This document shows positions 26,627 through 35,233 of a DNA stretch of 64,000 bases, piece by piece. The stretch's first letter is position 1. The number at the start of each line of letters is the position of its first letter. The stretch is from Lewinellaceae bacterium. GTDB lineage: Bacteria; Bacteroidota; Bacteroidia; Chitinophagales; Saprospiraceae. The notes under the pieces are model-generated. The model saw only the letters and a program-made list of their open reading frames with translations. It was not told the origin of the DNA and did no database searches. The stretch spans positions 1,054,001 through 1,118,000 of the forward strand of contig JACJXW010000005.1 in the NCBI GenBank assembly GCA_020636405.1, read 5' to 3'. Position numbers and translations under genes: made by a program.

Positions 26627-28590
26627 ATGAAAACATCCATTACAACCCTGATGATCACCGTGGCCCTATTGTGCACGGGATTATTTGCTGCGGTTCAGGC
26701 GCAACAGGCGGCGATCCCTTTCACCGAAACCTTTGAAACGACATTTGCCCCGGGGGCGGCATTCCTGCCCTATTGGTCCGGCAACCGAATGGGGCAAGAG
26801 GTTATGGGGCAATATTCTGATCCGATGAGCGGCAACCGCGCCCTGTACATGGCGCCGATCGGGGAAGAACTACCTACCACTGCGACCCTTTCGCTGAACC
26901 TGAGTACGGCCTCCTACAATTTTGCTTATGCTTCCTTTTCCGTAGCGACCCGGGAGAACCACAATGATGACGGAGACAGCGATATGAAAAGGGTCAAGCT
27001 TTCCGTTTCCATTTCCGTGAACGGAGGGCCGTTTGAATACGGGATGAAAATCGGCCCGGAACGGGGGTTTGAGAACACGAACAGCGGCTATGTTAAGTAC
27101 ACCTATCCTTTCCCCCCGCATGCCTACGGCCAGTCGAACGTCAAGCTGCGGTTTACCGGAAAGGCCGGCGGAGGCCCGTGCACACCCGTAAAAGTATTGA
27201 TCGACAACGTATACGTCGATGCTAATCCCACCGATGTCCATGCACCATATATTGTTGGCGAAGTACGGCCGGCCAGCCTCAACACGATCGAGATCAAGTT
27301 CGGCGAACCGGTGTTGGCGGCCGTTGCGGAGAACAAGAACAATTACACTTTTTCCTGGCCGGACGACCACCAGGGGGTAGCGTTTACCGGCACTATGCTT
27401 CCCAGGGTCCAGAGAGCCAGGCTGGCCAACAACGGGTACAACGTCCTGCTGACGCTCCACCCGGGCATGAGCCGCGGAGATTATTACAGCATGACGATCC
27501 AAACGATGCAGGACCTCTACGGGAACGCTCCTGCGGAACCCTATCAAATAGAGGAATTGGTTCACAACGTGCCTGCGCCGGGAGACCTTCAGATCACCGA
27601 GATCTTTTTTGCCGACCCCAGTACGGCTCACCCTAAGCAGAAGCTGCAATTCGTCGAGATCTATAACCCAACCAATAGGATCGTTCCCATTGGCGGGTTG
27701 CGCATAAAAGGCGCCATCTCTGCTCATAATATGCCGAACGTGAAACTGTACCCCGGCGATTTCTATGTGATTACCCGCAATGCGGCAGCCTTTTACAATA
27801 CGTTCAATTTTCCGGCATGGGAGTGGAAGGGATCGTGGATACAGTACCCGTCCCAGCAAGACGGTACCACGGCGACGAAACGGTTGAAACGCAATCCCTA
27901 TTTATCCAGACTACCGACCACCACAGCGCCGCCTATGTGGATGAAGTGGTTTTCAACCTGAATAATCCGCCCTGGTCCGCCCTCGTTCTCAACGGGTATT
28001 CCATGGAATGGTGCAACCTGAACACCAACAATGCCAACCCCTACAACTGGGCACTGGTAAACGGCGGCGGCGCCCGCCCCTTCACCTATACTTTCGGCAA
28101 CATTCACTACGATATTTTTGCCACGCCGGGTACAGGCAGGATGGGCCCCGTAGCCTGTACCAATAATGAAAAAAAGGTACTGTCTGCCACCAGGCAGGCA
28201 ACAACCTCATCGATTTGTGCATTGATCCGCAGGATGTCAGCTTTCACCTCGCTCACGGCGACCGGTTGGGAGGGTGCGCCGGCACCTGTGACCCCCCTCC
28301 GCAATTCAGAAGCAGAGAGGGATGGTACCGAACAGGCGCCTGTGGATGGTAGGACACTTGCCGTGACGCCCAACCCGTTCAGCAATTATACCTTTATATC
28401 TTCCCCTACCTCGTTGGGGCAGATCCTTCAGGTCGACATTTACGGTATTCAGGGCAAACGGGTGAAAAGTTACAATGGCATCAACCAGGAGTACTTTACC
28501 CTCTCCAATGACGGATTGGCGCCCGGCATGTACCTGATGACGGTTCGCACGGAATCTCATAGCCAAACGGTACGGATCATCGTGCAATGA
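26627..28590 (+). pseudogene. Secreted lamin-tail-domain protein with T9SS sorting domain, three frameshifts
   Basis: Starts MKTSITTLMITVALLCTG (signal peptide). Residues about 25-190 form a beta-sandwich, then a Big-5-like Ig unit (IVGEVRPASLNTIEIKFGEP), then a lamin-tail domain (LQITEIFFADPSTA to LYPGDFYVITRNAAA). The frame changes near 27860, again at an A7 run near 28169 and at a C-run near 28292. Between the last two the correct frame gives GTVCHQAGNN and FHLAHGDRLGGC, a cysteine-rich motif (VCH...HLAHGD..G.C) common just before T9SS tails. The end (AVTPNPFSNYTF to PGMYLMTVRTES) is a type A sorting domain. All three indels sit in or near homopolymers. Lamin-tail proteins at the surface often bind or accompany nucleases, and a nuclease gene follows. 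Confidence 0.78.
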
Positions 28591-28628
28591 CAATAATTTT
28601 ATCAGAAACGGATTTATTTTCAGCATTT

Positions 28629-28658
28629 GGCCCTGTAAAACCCTTACAGGGCCTTTTT
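28629..28658 (+). terminator. Rho-independent terminator
   Basis: GGCCCTGTAA / TTACAGGGCC form a perfect 10-bp stem (28629-28653) with a 5-nt loop, followed by TTTTT. It ends the lamin-tail protein transcript. Confidence 0.9.
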
Positions 28659-28945
28659 CGAGCAGCCCGGGATTCTCTGAGATGGTTTATGGCCTTGGCT
28701 TGGCCCCGCTTAAATCCGGAAACCGGCACAGCAGGCCTTCTTGGAGCGAAGCAGAACAGGAATGTGCAGTGTACAAAGGGGAGATTCCAGGCCCCCAAGG
28801 GCTCCCCTCCTGGCATCAGCGAAACAATTCCCCGGAACTCGCCCTCGCCCTACGCGAAAGGGCCGTTGAACATCCGGATTTCGATAGATTTGGGAAAAGC
28901 GGAAAGAAATAGCTAGTTTTACACAAAGGCACCAATTGTAACTTT

Positions 28946-29890
28946 ATGGAAGAATTAGCTCATTTTCAAGGCTATAAAACTGATTTTCTGGGCCCTGGGC
29001 TTCAGGTACGCCTACCCAGGTTAAACCGGAAATTGAGAGCTGCCGTAGCTCCGGTAACCGGATCGAGAGATAACGTGCTGCACTATCAGCACTTCAGTTT
29101 GATCCAAAACGCTCAACGAAGGTTTCCCATTTTTACCGCTGCCAATATCGACGGCAGCCTCTTCAAGAGCTTGGGGCGCGATGACAACTGGCAGCTAGAC
29201 CCCCGGATCGATGAAAACCATCAGTGGGGCCCCAGCCTGTATGCCGCGGAAAAAAGCGATTTCGACCGGGGGCATATGACCAAACGGGAAGATGTCCAGT
29301 GGGGCCCCACTGATGAGGAAGCCCGGCGTGGAGCCCTCTCCACCTTTTTCTACACCAATGCCGTGCCGCAAGTGGCTAAACTCAACCAGCAATTGTGGCG
29401 GAGCCTGGAAGACTACATCCTGAAAACGGAAGCCGTCAATGACGGCAGAAAAATTACCCTCTTTACCGGGCCGGTATTGTCAGATCTCGACCCGGAGTTC
29501 GTTACCGAAGTGGACGGGCAAAGCATTCGCATCCCCACCTTGTTCTGGAAGGTGATCTATTTTACCAAATCGGACGGCCGCCTCTACCGGGTCGGCTTTC
29601 TGATGGGGCAGGAAGACCTGCTCCTTAAGGAAAAGATCGTTCGCCCTCCTAAGCGGAGCAAAAGCATTTTCCTCACGGAAGAAGAGCAACTCTTCATGAA
29701 TTTCAAGCATGCCGACACCTATCAGGTGAACATCGGCACCATCAGGAAACTGACCAAGCTCAGTTTTACTGCCGCCAGAGAACCTTTTAAAGATGACCGC
29801 CCCATCACCCTGATCCGTAAGGAAGTGCAGAGCAAGAGCCTGTTCGGCCCCGCCGGCCCTTCCTTTGTCATCGAAGGGGTGAGGTTGTGA
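28946..29890 (+). CDS. DNA/RNA non-specific endonuclease (NUC1 family)
   Basis: 314 residues. The catalytic motif is DFDRGHMTKRED (His as general base), and FFYTNAVPQVAKLNQQLW supplies the Asn that holds the Mg2+ ion plus the following Asn, as in Serratia nuclease and mitochondrial EndoG (DRGH ... N-x-x-PQ ... N ... W). The next strand, TLFTGPVLSD, is also conserved. There is no obvious signal peptide, and an unusual C-terminal extension (about 240-314) has no recognised domain. It would cleave nucleic acids non-specifically. Without a signal its compartment is unclear; export by a C-terminal signal or an immunity-type role cannot be excluded. No adjacent inhibitor gene is seen. Confidence 0.88.
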   Translation: MEELAHFQGYKTDFLGPGLQVRLPRLNRKLRAAVAPVTGSRDNVLHYQHFSLIQNAQRRFPIFTAANIDGSLFKSLGRDDNWQLDPRIDENHQWGPSLYAAEKSDFDRGHMTKREDVQWGPTDEEARRGALSTFFYTNAVPQVAKLNQQLWRSLEDYILKTEAVNDGRKITLFTGPVLSDLDPEFVTEVDGQSIRIPTLFWKVIYFTKSDGRLYRVGFLMGQEDLLLKEKIVRPPKRSKSIFLTEEEQLFMNFKHADTYQVNIGTIRKLTKLSFTAAREPFKDDRPITLIRKEVQSKSLFGPAGPSFVIEGVRL

Positions 29891-29904
29891 TCCATTGGGA
29901 TGGT

Positions 29905-30351
29905 TCAGGCCGGCCTATTCTTTTCCTGAAAATGAATAGCATAGATCGCGCCCCCGTCATTTCGGGTTTCCAGATTGAATAGCTGCCTGGGTATTTGCAG
30001 GTTGAAGCGCGGCTTTTCATTGGCTGTCAGATGGCTCAGGTGGGCACAGAGCTTCCTGGTGTACTCCAGAAAATCGACCAGATGGCCGTCTGCTTTTTGA
30101 TACAATACGTCGTGCACGGCAGCCATGCTGTAGATCCTGGACGACATGGCGTCCAGGCTGCTGCGGGTCGCTTCGTCCTGAATATCGTCCTTTTGCAGCT
30201 CCAGCAGGCTGATGATGGCCTGCAGGTTGTTCCGCCTGGTATAGCTGTACGGCTTCTTCGTATGAAATGGCTTTACCGGTAACCTCATACTATAGTACCA
30301 GAATCTCATATAAAAAACAATGGAGAAATAATTTCCGGCGCCTGTCCACAT
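29905..30351 (-). pseudogene. Truncated histidine kinase (HisKA_2 part only)
   Basis: The minus strand encodes the helical dimerisation region of HisKA_2 kinases: TRRNNLQAIISLLELQ, then SSRIYSMAAVHDVLYQ, matching the family pattern 'H-x-x-x-NNLQ-x-I-x-SLL' and 'R-x-x-x-MA-x-IH-x-x-LY'. The expected phosphoacceptor His is not clearly retained (Y-SYTRRNN). After LFNLET, where the ATPase domain should begin, the sequence turns to an unrelated short tail and stops. No sensor domain precedes it. It is a decayed gene and its upstream end overlaps the paired activator sites of unit 2. Confidence 0.7.
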
Positions 30352-30379
30352 CCGGACAAGGCCTGTTCATTATCGAACA
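30343..30379. promoter_or_regulatory. Paired 16-bp palindromic activator sites, unit 2
   Basis: TGTCCACATCCGGACA (30343-30358) and TGTTCATTATCGAACA (30364-30379); both dyads have perfect arms and centres 21 bp apart. The GG of the promoter lies 171 bp downstream. The extra distance holds a short segment shared with unit 3 (30400-30437). Confidence 0.75.
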
Positions 30380-30399
30380 TTTTTGGGAAGTGGGAAGTG

Positions 30400-30437
30400 G
30401 GCCTCCTTCGCTGAAGCTCCGGCGGCTGAGAGAATTC
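30400..30437. repeat. Segment shared between the control regions of units 2 and 3
   Basis: A stretch beginning GGCCTCCTTCGCT and ending GGCGGCTGAGAGAA is nearly identical at 47848-47881, and lies between activator sites and promoter in both. Flanking GAAGTGGGAAGTGGG-type repeats accompany both copies. Confidence 0.6.
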
Positions 30438-30548
30438 GGAAGTGGGAAGTGGGGAGGGTGTAAGGGGTTGAATTTTAGTGTTTTGTGCTGTCGTCCTGTG
30501 GTGGTTTTTATTTTAATGACAGGCTGGAAGGAACAGGGAATGCCCCCT

Positions 30549-30564
30549 TGGCACGATGTTCGCC
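30549..30564 (+). promoter_or_regulatory. Sigma-54-type promoter, unit 2
   Basis: TGGCACGATGTTCGCC keeps GG and GC 12 bp apart; the -12 box is TCGC where TTGC is the consensus. The identical 16 bases occur upstream of unit 3. Start codon at 30641. Confidence 0.65.
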
Positions 30565-30566
30565 CG

Positions 30567-30628
30567 GCAAGGATAAGCCGTTTTTCCCTTTGGCTTGAAC
30601 GTGGCTGGGAGAAACGGGTTATCCTTGC
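30567..30628 (+). promoter_or_regulatory. Leader hairpin, unit 2
   Basis: The 22-nt arm at 30567-30588 (AAGGATAAGCCGTTTTTCCC inside) pairs with 30607-30628, with about 2 mismatches. A transcript from the promoter at 30549 would start within the left arm, so its 5' end would be folded, and the start codon follows 12 nt after the hairpin. Units 3 and 4 have the same structure. Confidence 0.65.
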
Positions 30629-30640
30629 AAAACCAAACCG

Positions 30641-33052
30641 ATGCTGAAGAACTACCTGAAGATCGCTTTTCGCAACCTCTGGAAACACAAGCTGTTCTCC
30701 GGAATCAACGTATTTGGCCTGGGCGCCGCCATTGGCGCCAGCCTGTTGCTGCTGCTCACCGCCCTGCAGCAGTTCTCCTTCGACCGCTTTCACGACAACG
30801 GGCGCCACATCTACCGGTACCACCCTGGAATCGTACCGTACCCGCGGACTGGAGCGCAGCGCCAATATGCCTACCCTCTCCAACCCGTAGTGGAAGAAGA
30901 TACCAATGCGGTCGAATACGCCGTCCGCTGGCGGGGTGGGGGGAGCAACAGTGGAATACGAGGGAGAACGCTACCAGACGGGCATCCGGTACACCGACCC
31001 GGACTTCTTCCGCATGTTCTCCTTCCGGCTGCTGGAGGGCGACCCTGCCCGCGTCCTGGAGTCCCCAACAGTGTGGTGCTGTCGGAAAGCGAGGCCGTGA
31101 AGTTTTTCGGGGACAGCCGAGGGTATCATCTACCGCGAGCTCAAGGTCCTGGTAAGGGGGCGCCGAAGAACCTGCAGGTCACCGGGGTGGTAGAAGACAA
31201 ACCGCACACCTCCAGCCTGGGGTACGAGATGATCACCCGTTTCGAAAATGTTCCGGATTACCTGGACAATGCGGACAACTGGGATAACCACAACCACGCG
31301 CTGTTCCTGCAGCTACGAGGGGGCGAAAGCCCGGCGTCGGCAGAGCCTATGCTGGCCGGCATCGTAGAGAAGTATTTTTCCAATACCACCGAGCTGATCG
31401 AAAAGGAGGGCGCTTCCGCTCCGGACGGCGGCCCCGTCCTTCGGCTGAAATTACAACCCCTCTACGATCTGCGTTTCGACCGCGACATCTCCCGGGACGG
31501 CATCAGCCGCGCCTTTCCCATTGGCCTGCTGATCGGTGCATTTTTCATCCTGGGGATCGCCTGCATCAATTTTGTCAACCTCACCCTGGGCAGTTCCATC
31601 ACCCGGGCGCGGGAGGTCGGCGTCCGCAAGGTGCTGGGCGCCAGCCGCCGCCAGCTGATCGGCCAGTTTTGGGGAGAGGCCTTGCTCGTATCCGGCATGG
31701 CCCTGGTACTGGGCCTGGCGGTGAGCCAGTTCCTGCTGCCCGATTTCAACCGGCTGTTCCGGGCTCATATAGAGCTGAACCATCCGCACCTTTTTCTGGC
31801 CGTCGCCTTGATCCTGCTGGCTGTTGGCCTGCTGGGCGGCGGTTATCCCGCCATGGTGCTGTCGCGCTTTCAGGCAGCGGACGTGCTCAAGGGCGACGTT
31901 CAGGGACAGCGCCCCGGGCGCCTGCGCAACCTGCTGGTGCTGGCCCAGTTCGCCATCTCGGTGCTGCTCATCAGCTGCACCATTATCATCGGGCAGCAGT
32001 TGCAGTACCTGCGGCACAAACCCCTGGGATTCAACAAGGAAGAGGTGGTGAGTTTGCCCCTGGCCCAGGGGCTCGACGCCACGCAGGTGCTGGAACGCCT
32101 GCGCAACGAGCTGGCGGCCAACCCCCGTGTAAAGAGCATCTCCGCCGGATACAATAACTTCGGCCTGGGCAAAGACGGTTCCATGTACACCTCAGTCATC
32201 TCCTTCACCCAGGACGAGCGGGAGTACTACACCCACCTGCAGGTGGCAGATTTCGGCTTTACCGAAGCCCTGGAGATCCCCCTTGTTGAAGGGCGGAGCT
32301 TCTCGAAAGAGCATCCGACGGATACTGCCCGCGCCATTCTGATCAACGAAACCTTCGCCCGGCAATTGGGAGAAGGCCCTTATATCGGCAAGGTTCTGGA
32401 GATGGAGCCCCGGCGGGAAGTGATCGGCGTGATGAAAGACTTTCACTTCCAGTCGCTGGAACGGCCGATCGAGCCATTGTCGGTCCTTCTGGCAAGCCCT
32501 GGCGGCGATTTTCCCATGAACTACATCTTCGTCCGGATCAGCCCGGATGAGGTGCCGGCCACGATGGCGGCCATCGAGAGCACGTGGAAGGCCGTCGCCC
32601 CCCGCGCGCCTTTTCAGGCCTCCTTCCTCAATGAGAATACCAACCGCCTGTACCGGGTGGAAGAGGTTATGGGGCAGCTGTTTATATCGTCGGCCCTGCT
32701 GGCCATTCTTTTATCTTGTATGGGCCTGTTCGGCATCGCCGTTTTGGCCATCAGCCAGCGCACCAAGGAGATCGGCATCCGCAAAGTGTTGGGCGCCTCG
32801 GTGGCGGGCATCGTCGGCCTGCTCTCCCGCGATTTTATGAAAATGGTGGCCCTGGCCATCCTGGTGGCGGCGCCTCTGGCCTGGCTGGCCATGCAGGCGT
32901 GGCTGAAGAACTACGCTTACCGCATCGACATCCAGTGGTGGGTGTTCCTGCTGGCGGGCGCGTTGGCGGTGCTTATTGCCTTTGTGACCCTGAGCCTGCA
33001 GTCGGTACGAGCGGCGCGGTCGAATCCGGTGGAGGCGTTGAGGAGTGAGTGA
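30641..33052 (+). CDS. FtsX/MacB-type ABC permease, unit 2 (stand-alone)
   Basis: 803 residues from MLKNYLKIAFRNLW. A first helix (NVFGLGAAIGASLLLLLTAL), a periplasmic MacB-type domain, and two FtsX cores marked REVGVRKVLGASRRQ and KEIGIRKVLGAS; the end VRAARSNPVEALRSE is typical. No ATPase or adaptor gene is adjacent, so it presumably uses one from another unit. Residues about 60-172 are scrambled: comparison of frames shows six single-base indels between 30818 and 31160, alternating extra and missing, that leave the frame open. The natural sequence would include LESYRTRGLERS, TVEYEGERYQTGIRY and GIIYRELKV. Sequencing error in homopolymers is the simplest explanation. Confidence 0.88.
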   Translation: MLKNYLKIAFRNLWKHKLFSGINVFGLGAAIGASLLLLLTALQQFSFDRFHDNGRHIYRYHPGIVPYPRTGAQRQYAYPLQPVVEEDTNAVEYAVRWRGGGSNSGIRGRTLPDGHPVHRPGLLPHVLLPAAGGRPCPRPGVPNSVVLSESEAVKFFGDSRGYHLPRAQGPGKGAPKNLQVTGVVEDKPHTSSLGYEMITRFENVPDYLDNADNWDNHNHALFLQLRGGESPASAEPMLAGIVEKYFSNTTELIEKEGASAPDGGPVLRLKLQPLYDLRFDRDISRDGISRAFPIGLLIGAFFILGIACINFVNLTLGSSITRAREVGVRKVLGASRRQLIGQFWGEALLVSGMALVLGLAVSQFLLPDFNRLFRAHIELNHPHLFLAVALILLAVGLLGGGYPAMVLSRFQAADVLKGDVQGQRPGRLRNLLVLAQFAISVLLISCTIIIGQQLQYLRHKPLGFNKEEVVSLPLAQGLDATQVLERLRNELAANPRVKSISAGYNNFGLGKDGSMYTSVISFTQDEREYYTHLQVADFGFTEALEIPLVEGRSFSKEHPTDTARAILINETFARQLGEGPYIGKVLEMEPRREVIGVMKDFHFQSLERPIEPLSVLLASPGGDFPMNYIFVRISPDEVPATMAAIESTWKAVAPRAPFQASFLNENTNRLYRVEEVMGQLFISSALLAILLSCMGLFGIAVLAISQRTKEIGIRKVLGASVAGIVGLLSRDFMKMVALAILVAAPLAWLAMQAWLKNYAYRIDIQWWVFLLAGALAVLIAFVTLSLQSVRAARSNPVEALRSE

Positions 33053-33344
33053 TTAAAAATATTCATTTCCCACTTTGGCCGGCATGTGAACTTTTTATGG
33101 AACTTCTATTTGTCCGTAGGCGGTAGTCTCTAATGTTTCCTTTGGTTTCCGGATTTTGCCCTTGAGCGTATGGAGCGGCTGGCTGCGTTGTGGCCGGCTT
33201 CTCTTGTTTTTAGGTGGCCTGCTCGGCACTGATCGGCAGTCCAAAAAAACGGTCCTGGTTGTGGTTTTTTGGCCATTGTTTTTTTGGACGAGTTTTTTGG
33301 ACTCTTTTGGCGGGGTAAATGATTCTTTTGGGTGGAGTGGGCAT

Positions 33345-33369
33345 GGCCCATTTAAAGGGCCCTTTTTTT
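33345..33369 (+). terminator. Rho-independent terminator after unit 2
   Basis: GGCCC / GGGCC stem (33345-33361) around ATTTAAA, followed by CTTTTTTT. The gap 33053-33526 holds no other convincing feature; open frames there are of low-complexity composition. Confidence 0.65.
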
Positions 33370-33526
33370 GGAATAACCCACCCCGCCTAACCTCAAGAAG
33401 ACAACTGTGACAGCCACAACTCAACCTGCGAACTAGAGCTCCCAACTTACCTGATAGAAGGAAACCAAAAGCCGATGAAGCATGTTTTGCTAATAATCAC
33501 TAAATTGTAAGCACAAAAGGAAAAGC

Positions 33527-33766
33527 ATGGCTTTGATAATAACCGATGATACCCTGGCAAAAGCTCAAATGACAGCCGATGAACTGTTGGTCGACCTGGC
33601 GTGCTACCTGTATGACAAAAAGCGTATGAGTATGGGCCAGGCCCGGCATTTGGCAGGGTTAGACCAGATCAGTTTCCAGAAAGAACTGGCAAAAAGAGAT
33701 ATCTACATCCACTATACCGAAGAGGACCTGAAAAAAGACCTGGAAAACCTCGGTATCAGCCTATGA
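33527..33766 (+). CDS. UPF0175 family antitoxin
   Basis: 79 residues. The pattern DELLVDLACYLYDKKRMSMGQARHLAGLDQISFQKELAKRDIYIHYTEEDL, shown here only in parts (LACYLYDKKRMSMGQA; FQKELAKRDI; YTEEDLKKDL), is that of UPF0175, a small HTH-like family that accompanies DUF3368 PIN-type proteins. The stop overlaps the start of the next gene by 4 bp (ATGA), as in translationally coupled toxin-antitoxin pairs. It probably binds and neutralises the neighbour and represses the pair's promoter. Confidence 0.85.
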   Translation: MALIITDDTLAKAQMTADELLVDLACYLYDKKRMSMGQARHLAGLDQISFQKELAKRDIYIHYTEEDLKKDLENLGISL

Positions 33767-34254
33767 TCATTGTCAGCGACACCTCCTCCATTTCCAACCT
33801 GCTTCAGATAGGGTTGATTGACATTCTTCATACACTGTACGGCGAAATAACGATAACTCCCGCTGTTAGAAGGGAACTGTATGCCATTCCAGAGCAGGAA
33901 AAGCAGATTGAGCAGGCCGGCTGGATCAAGGTGCAAGCTCCCCAAGATCAAAAGATGGTGGTAGAGCTTTTGAAAGAACTGGACCTTGGTGAAGCCGAGT
34001 CCATTGCTTTGGCTGTGGAAGAAAAAGCGAAATACCTCATCATCGATGAATATAAGGGCCGAGCGATCGCCGATGCCTATGGCGTTAAGATAGTTGGAAT
34101 CCTGGGCGTCCTGATCCAGGCTAAACAACAAGGGGTAATATCTTCGGTAAAACCCAGTATCGAAAAATTGATCGAAATCGGCTTTCGGCTGAATAAAAAG
34201 CTGATAGCAAAAGTTTTGAAAAGCCTGGGTGAAGAATATCAGGATCTTTCCTAA
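33763..34254 (+). CDS. DUF3368 PIN-like toxin
   Basis: 163 residues starting MIIVSDTSSISNLLQIG. The first Asp (VSDTSSI), the central acidic LGEAESIALA and the later IIDEYKGRAIA give the three to four acidic positions of a PIN-domain Mg2+-dependent ribonuclease, and IVGILGVLIQAK is the family's characteristic following helix. It overlaps the UPF0175 gene by 4 bp. Expected to be a VapC-like RNase toxin; the RNA target is unknown. Confidence 0.87.
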   Translation: MIIVSDTSSISNLLQIGLIDILHTLYGEITITPAVRRELYAIPEQEKQIEQAGWIKVQAPQDQKMVVELLKELDLGEAESIALAVEEKAKYLIIDEYKGRAIADAYGVKIVGILGVLIQAKQQGVISSVKPSIEKLIEIGFRLNKKLIAKVLKSLGEEYQDLS

Positions 34255-34307
34255 CCACTGCTGTTCTCGTCAGTAATCTGGCATCTTTGGCTGAGTATCC
34301 CCTGGCT

Positions 34308-34895
34308 CTATCCCTTCTTCCCTTTTACCATCACCCCTCTACGCCGAAGGTAATTGTATAACGTAGATTTACAGATCCCTAACTGAAGGCAGATCTGCGG
34401 GAGGGAGAGTTTCTTTTCCTTGTAAAGCACCTCTGCAGCCAGTGCTTTATTCTCGGCAGATTTAGACAATCCCTTAGGGCGTCCGCCAAACCTGCCTCTG
34501 GCTCTGGCGGCTTTGAGCCCGGCAATCGTCCTCATCTGGATGATGTCCCTTTCAAATTGAGCCACAGCAGCAAAGATGTGGAAGGTGAACTGCCCGACAG
34601 GGGTGGAGGTATCAATCCGGTCTTGCAGGCTTTGGAACTCGGCGCCTTTAGCGTCGAAAAAATTAACCAGGTTGACGAGGTCCGGCAGGCTCCGGCCCAG
34701 CCGGTCCAGTTTCCAAACGATCACTTTATCGCCTTTTCGAAGAATGTGTTTTAGCTCATCCAGCCCCGGCCTTTTTTTCTTGGAGCCGCTTATCTTATCG
34801 GTGAACACCTGTTCACAGCCTGCATCTTTCAGCGCATCCAACTGAAGGTCCATGTTTTGTTCTTGGGTGGAAACCCTGGCATATCCAATTTTCAT
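34308..34895 (-). CDS. Serine recombinase (resolvase/invertase family)
   Basis: 195 residues from the ATG at 34895. The catalytic Ser9 lies in GYARVSTQEQ. The conserved VIVWKLDRLGRSLPDL, then FAAVAQFERDII and RTIAGLKAARARG lead to the C-terminal HTH (LSLPQICLQLGICKSTLYNYL), which binds the crossover site. It would cut and rejoin DNA by a 5'-phosphoserine intermediate, resolving or inverting a segment. No paired sites with dyad spacing were recognised next to it, and no transposase is in reach. It is convergent with the toxin-antitoxin pair (53 bp apart), so the three genes may be the remains of one mobile island. Confidence 0.92.
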   Translation of the reverse strand: MKIGYARVSTQEQNMDLQLDALKDAGCEQVFTDKISGSKKKRPGLDELKHILRKGDKVIVWKLDRLGRSLPDLVNLVNFFDAKGAEFQSLQDRIDTSTPVGQFTFHIFAAVAQFERDIIQMRTIAGLKAARARGRFGGRPKGLSKSAENKALAAEVLYKEKKLSLPQICLQLGICKSTLYNYLRRRGVMVKGKKG

Positions 34896-35233
34896 CTCAA
34901 TAGTTTTTTGGTGAAGGGGGGTACTATTCAGACACAGGAGGGATAGGCCGGAGTTCACTTTTTGGAGCTTGGGCGGAGACGGTTTTTGGTGCAACGAATC
35001 CCATACCTTTCAATGGAAATGCAAAATCGGGCCGGGCAGGCGGCGGGCAGGTCATTTAAACGGCCGAATTATTGAACATTCCATTTTAAGTGAGTAGGCA
35101 ACCTTGAAGTTTCCGGCTCACAAGTGCACCTCAGATGAAAACCTGGAGTTGTGCGCCAGTTCCGCTAACAGATAGGGGCCGAAGCTCCTGCTTTCTATCG
35201 AGTGGCTACCTTTTTTTAGGTAAACAATTACCC
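34896..35233. other. Intergenic stretch, no feature seen
   Basis: About 340 bp between two minus-strand genes. No ORF of credible composition, hairpin with T-tract or repeat was found. It probably carries the resolvase promoter at its left part. Confidence 0.5.
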
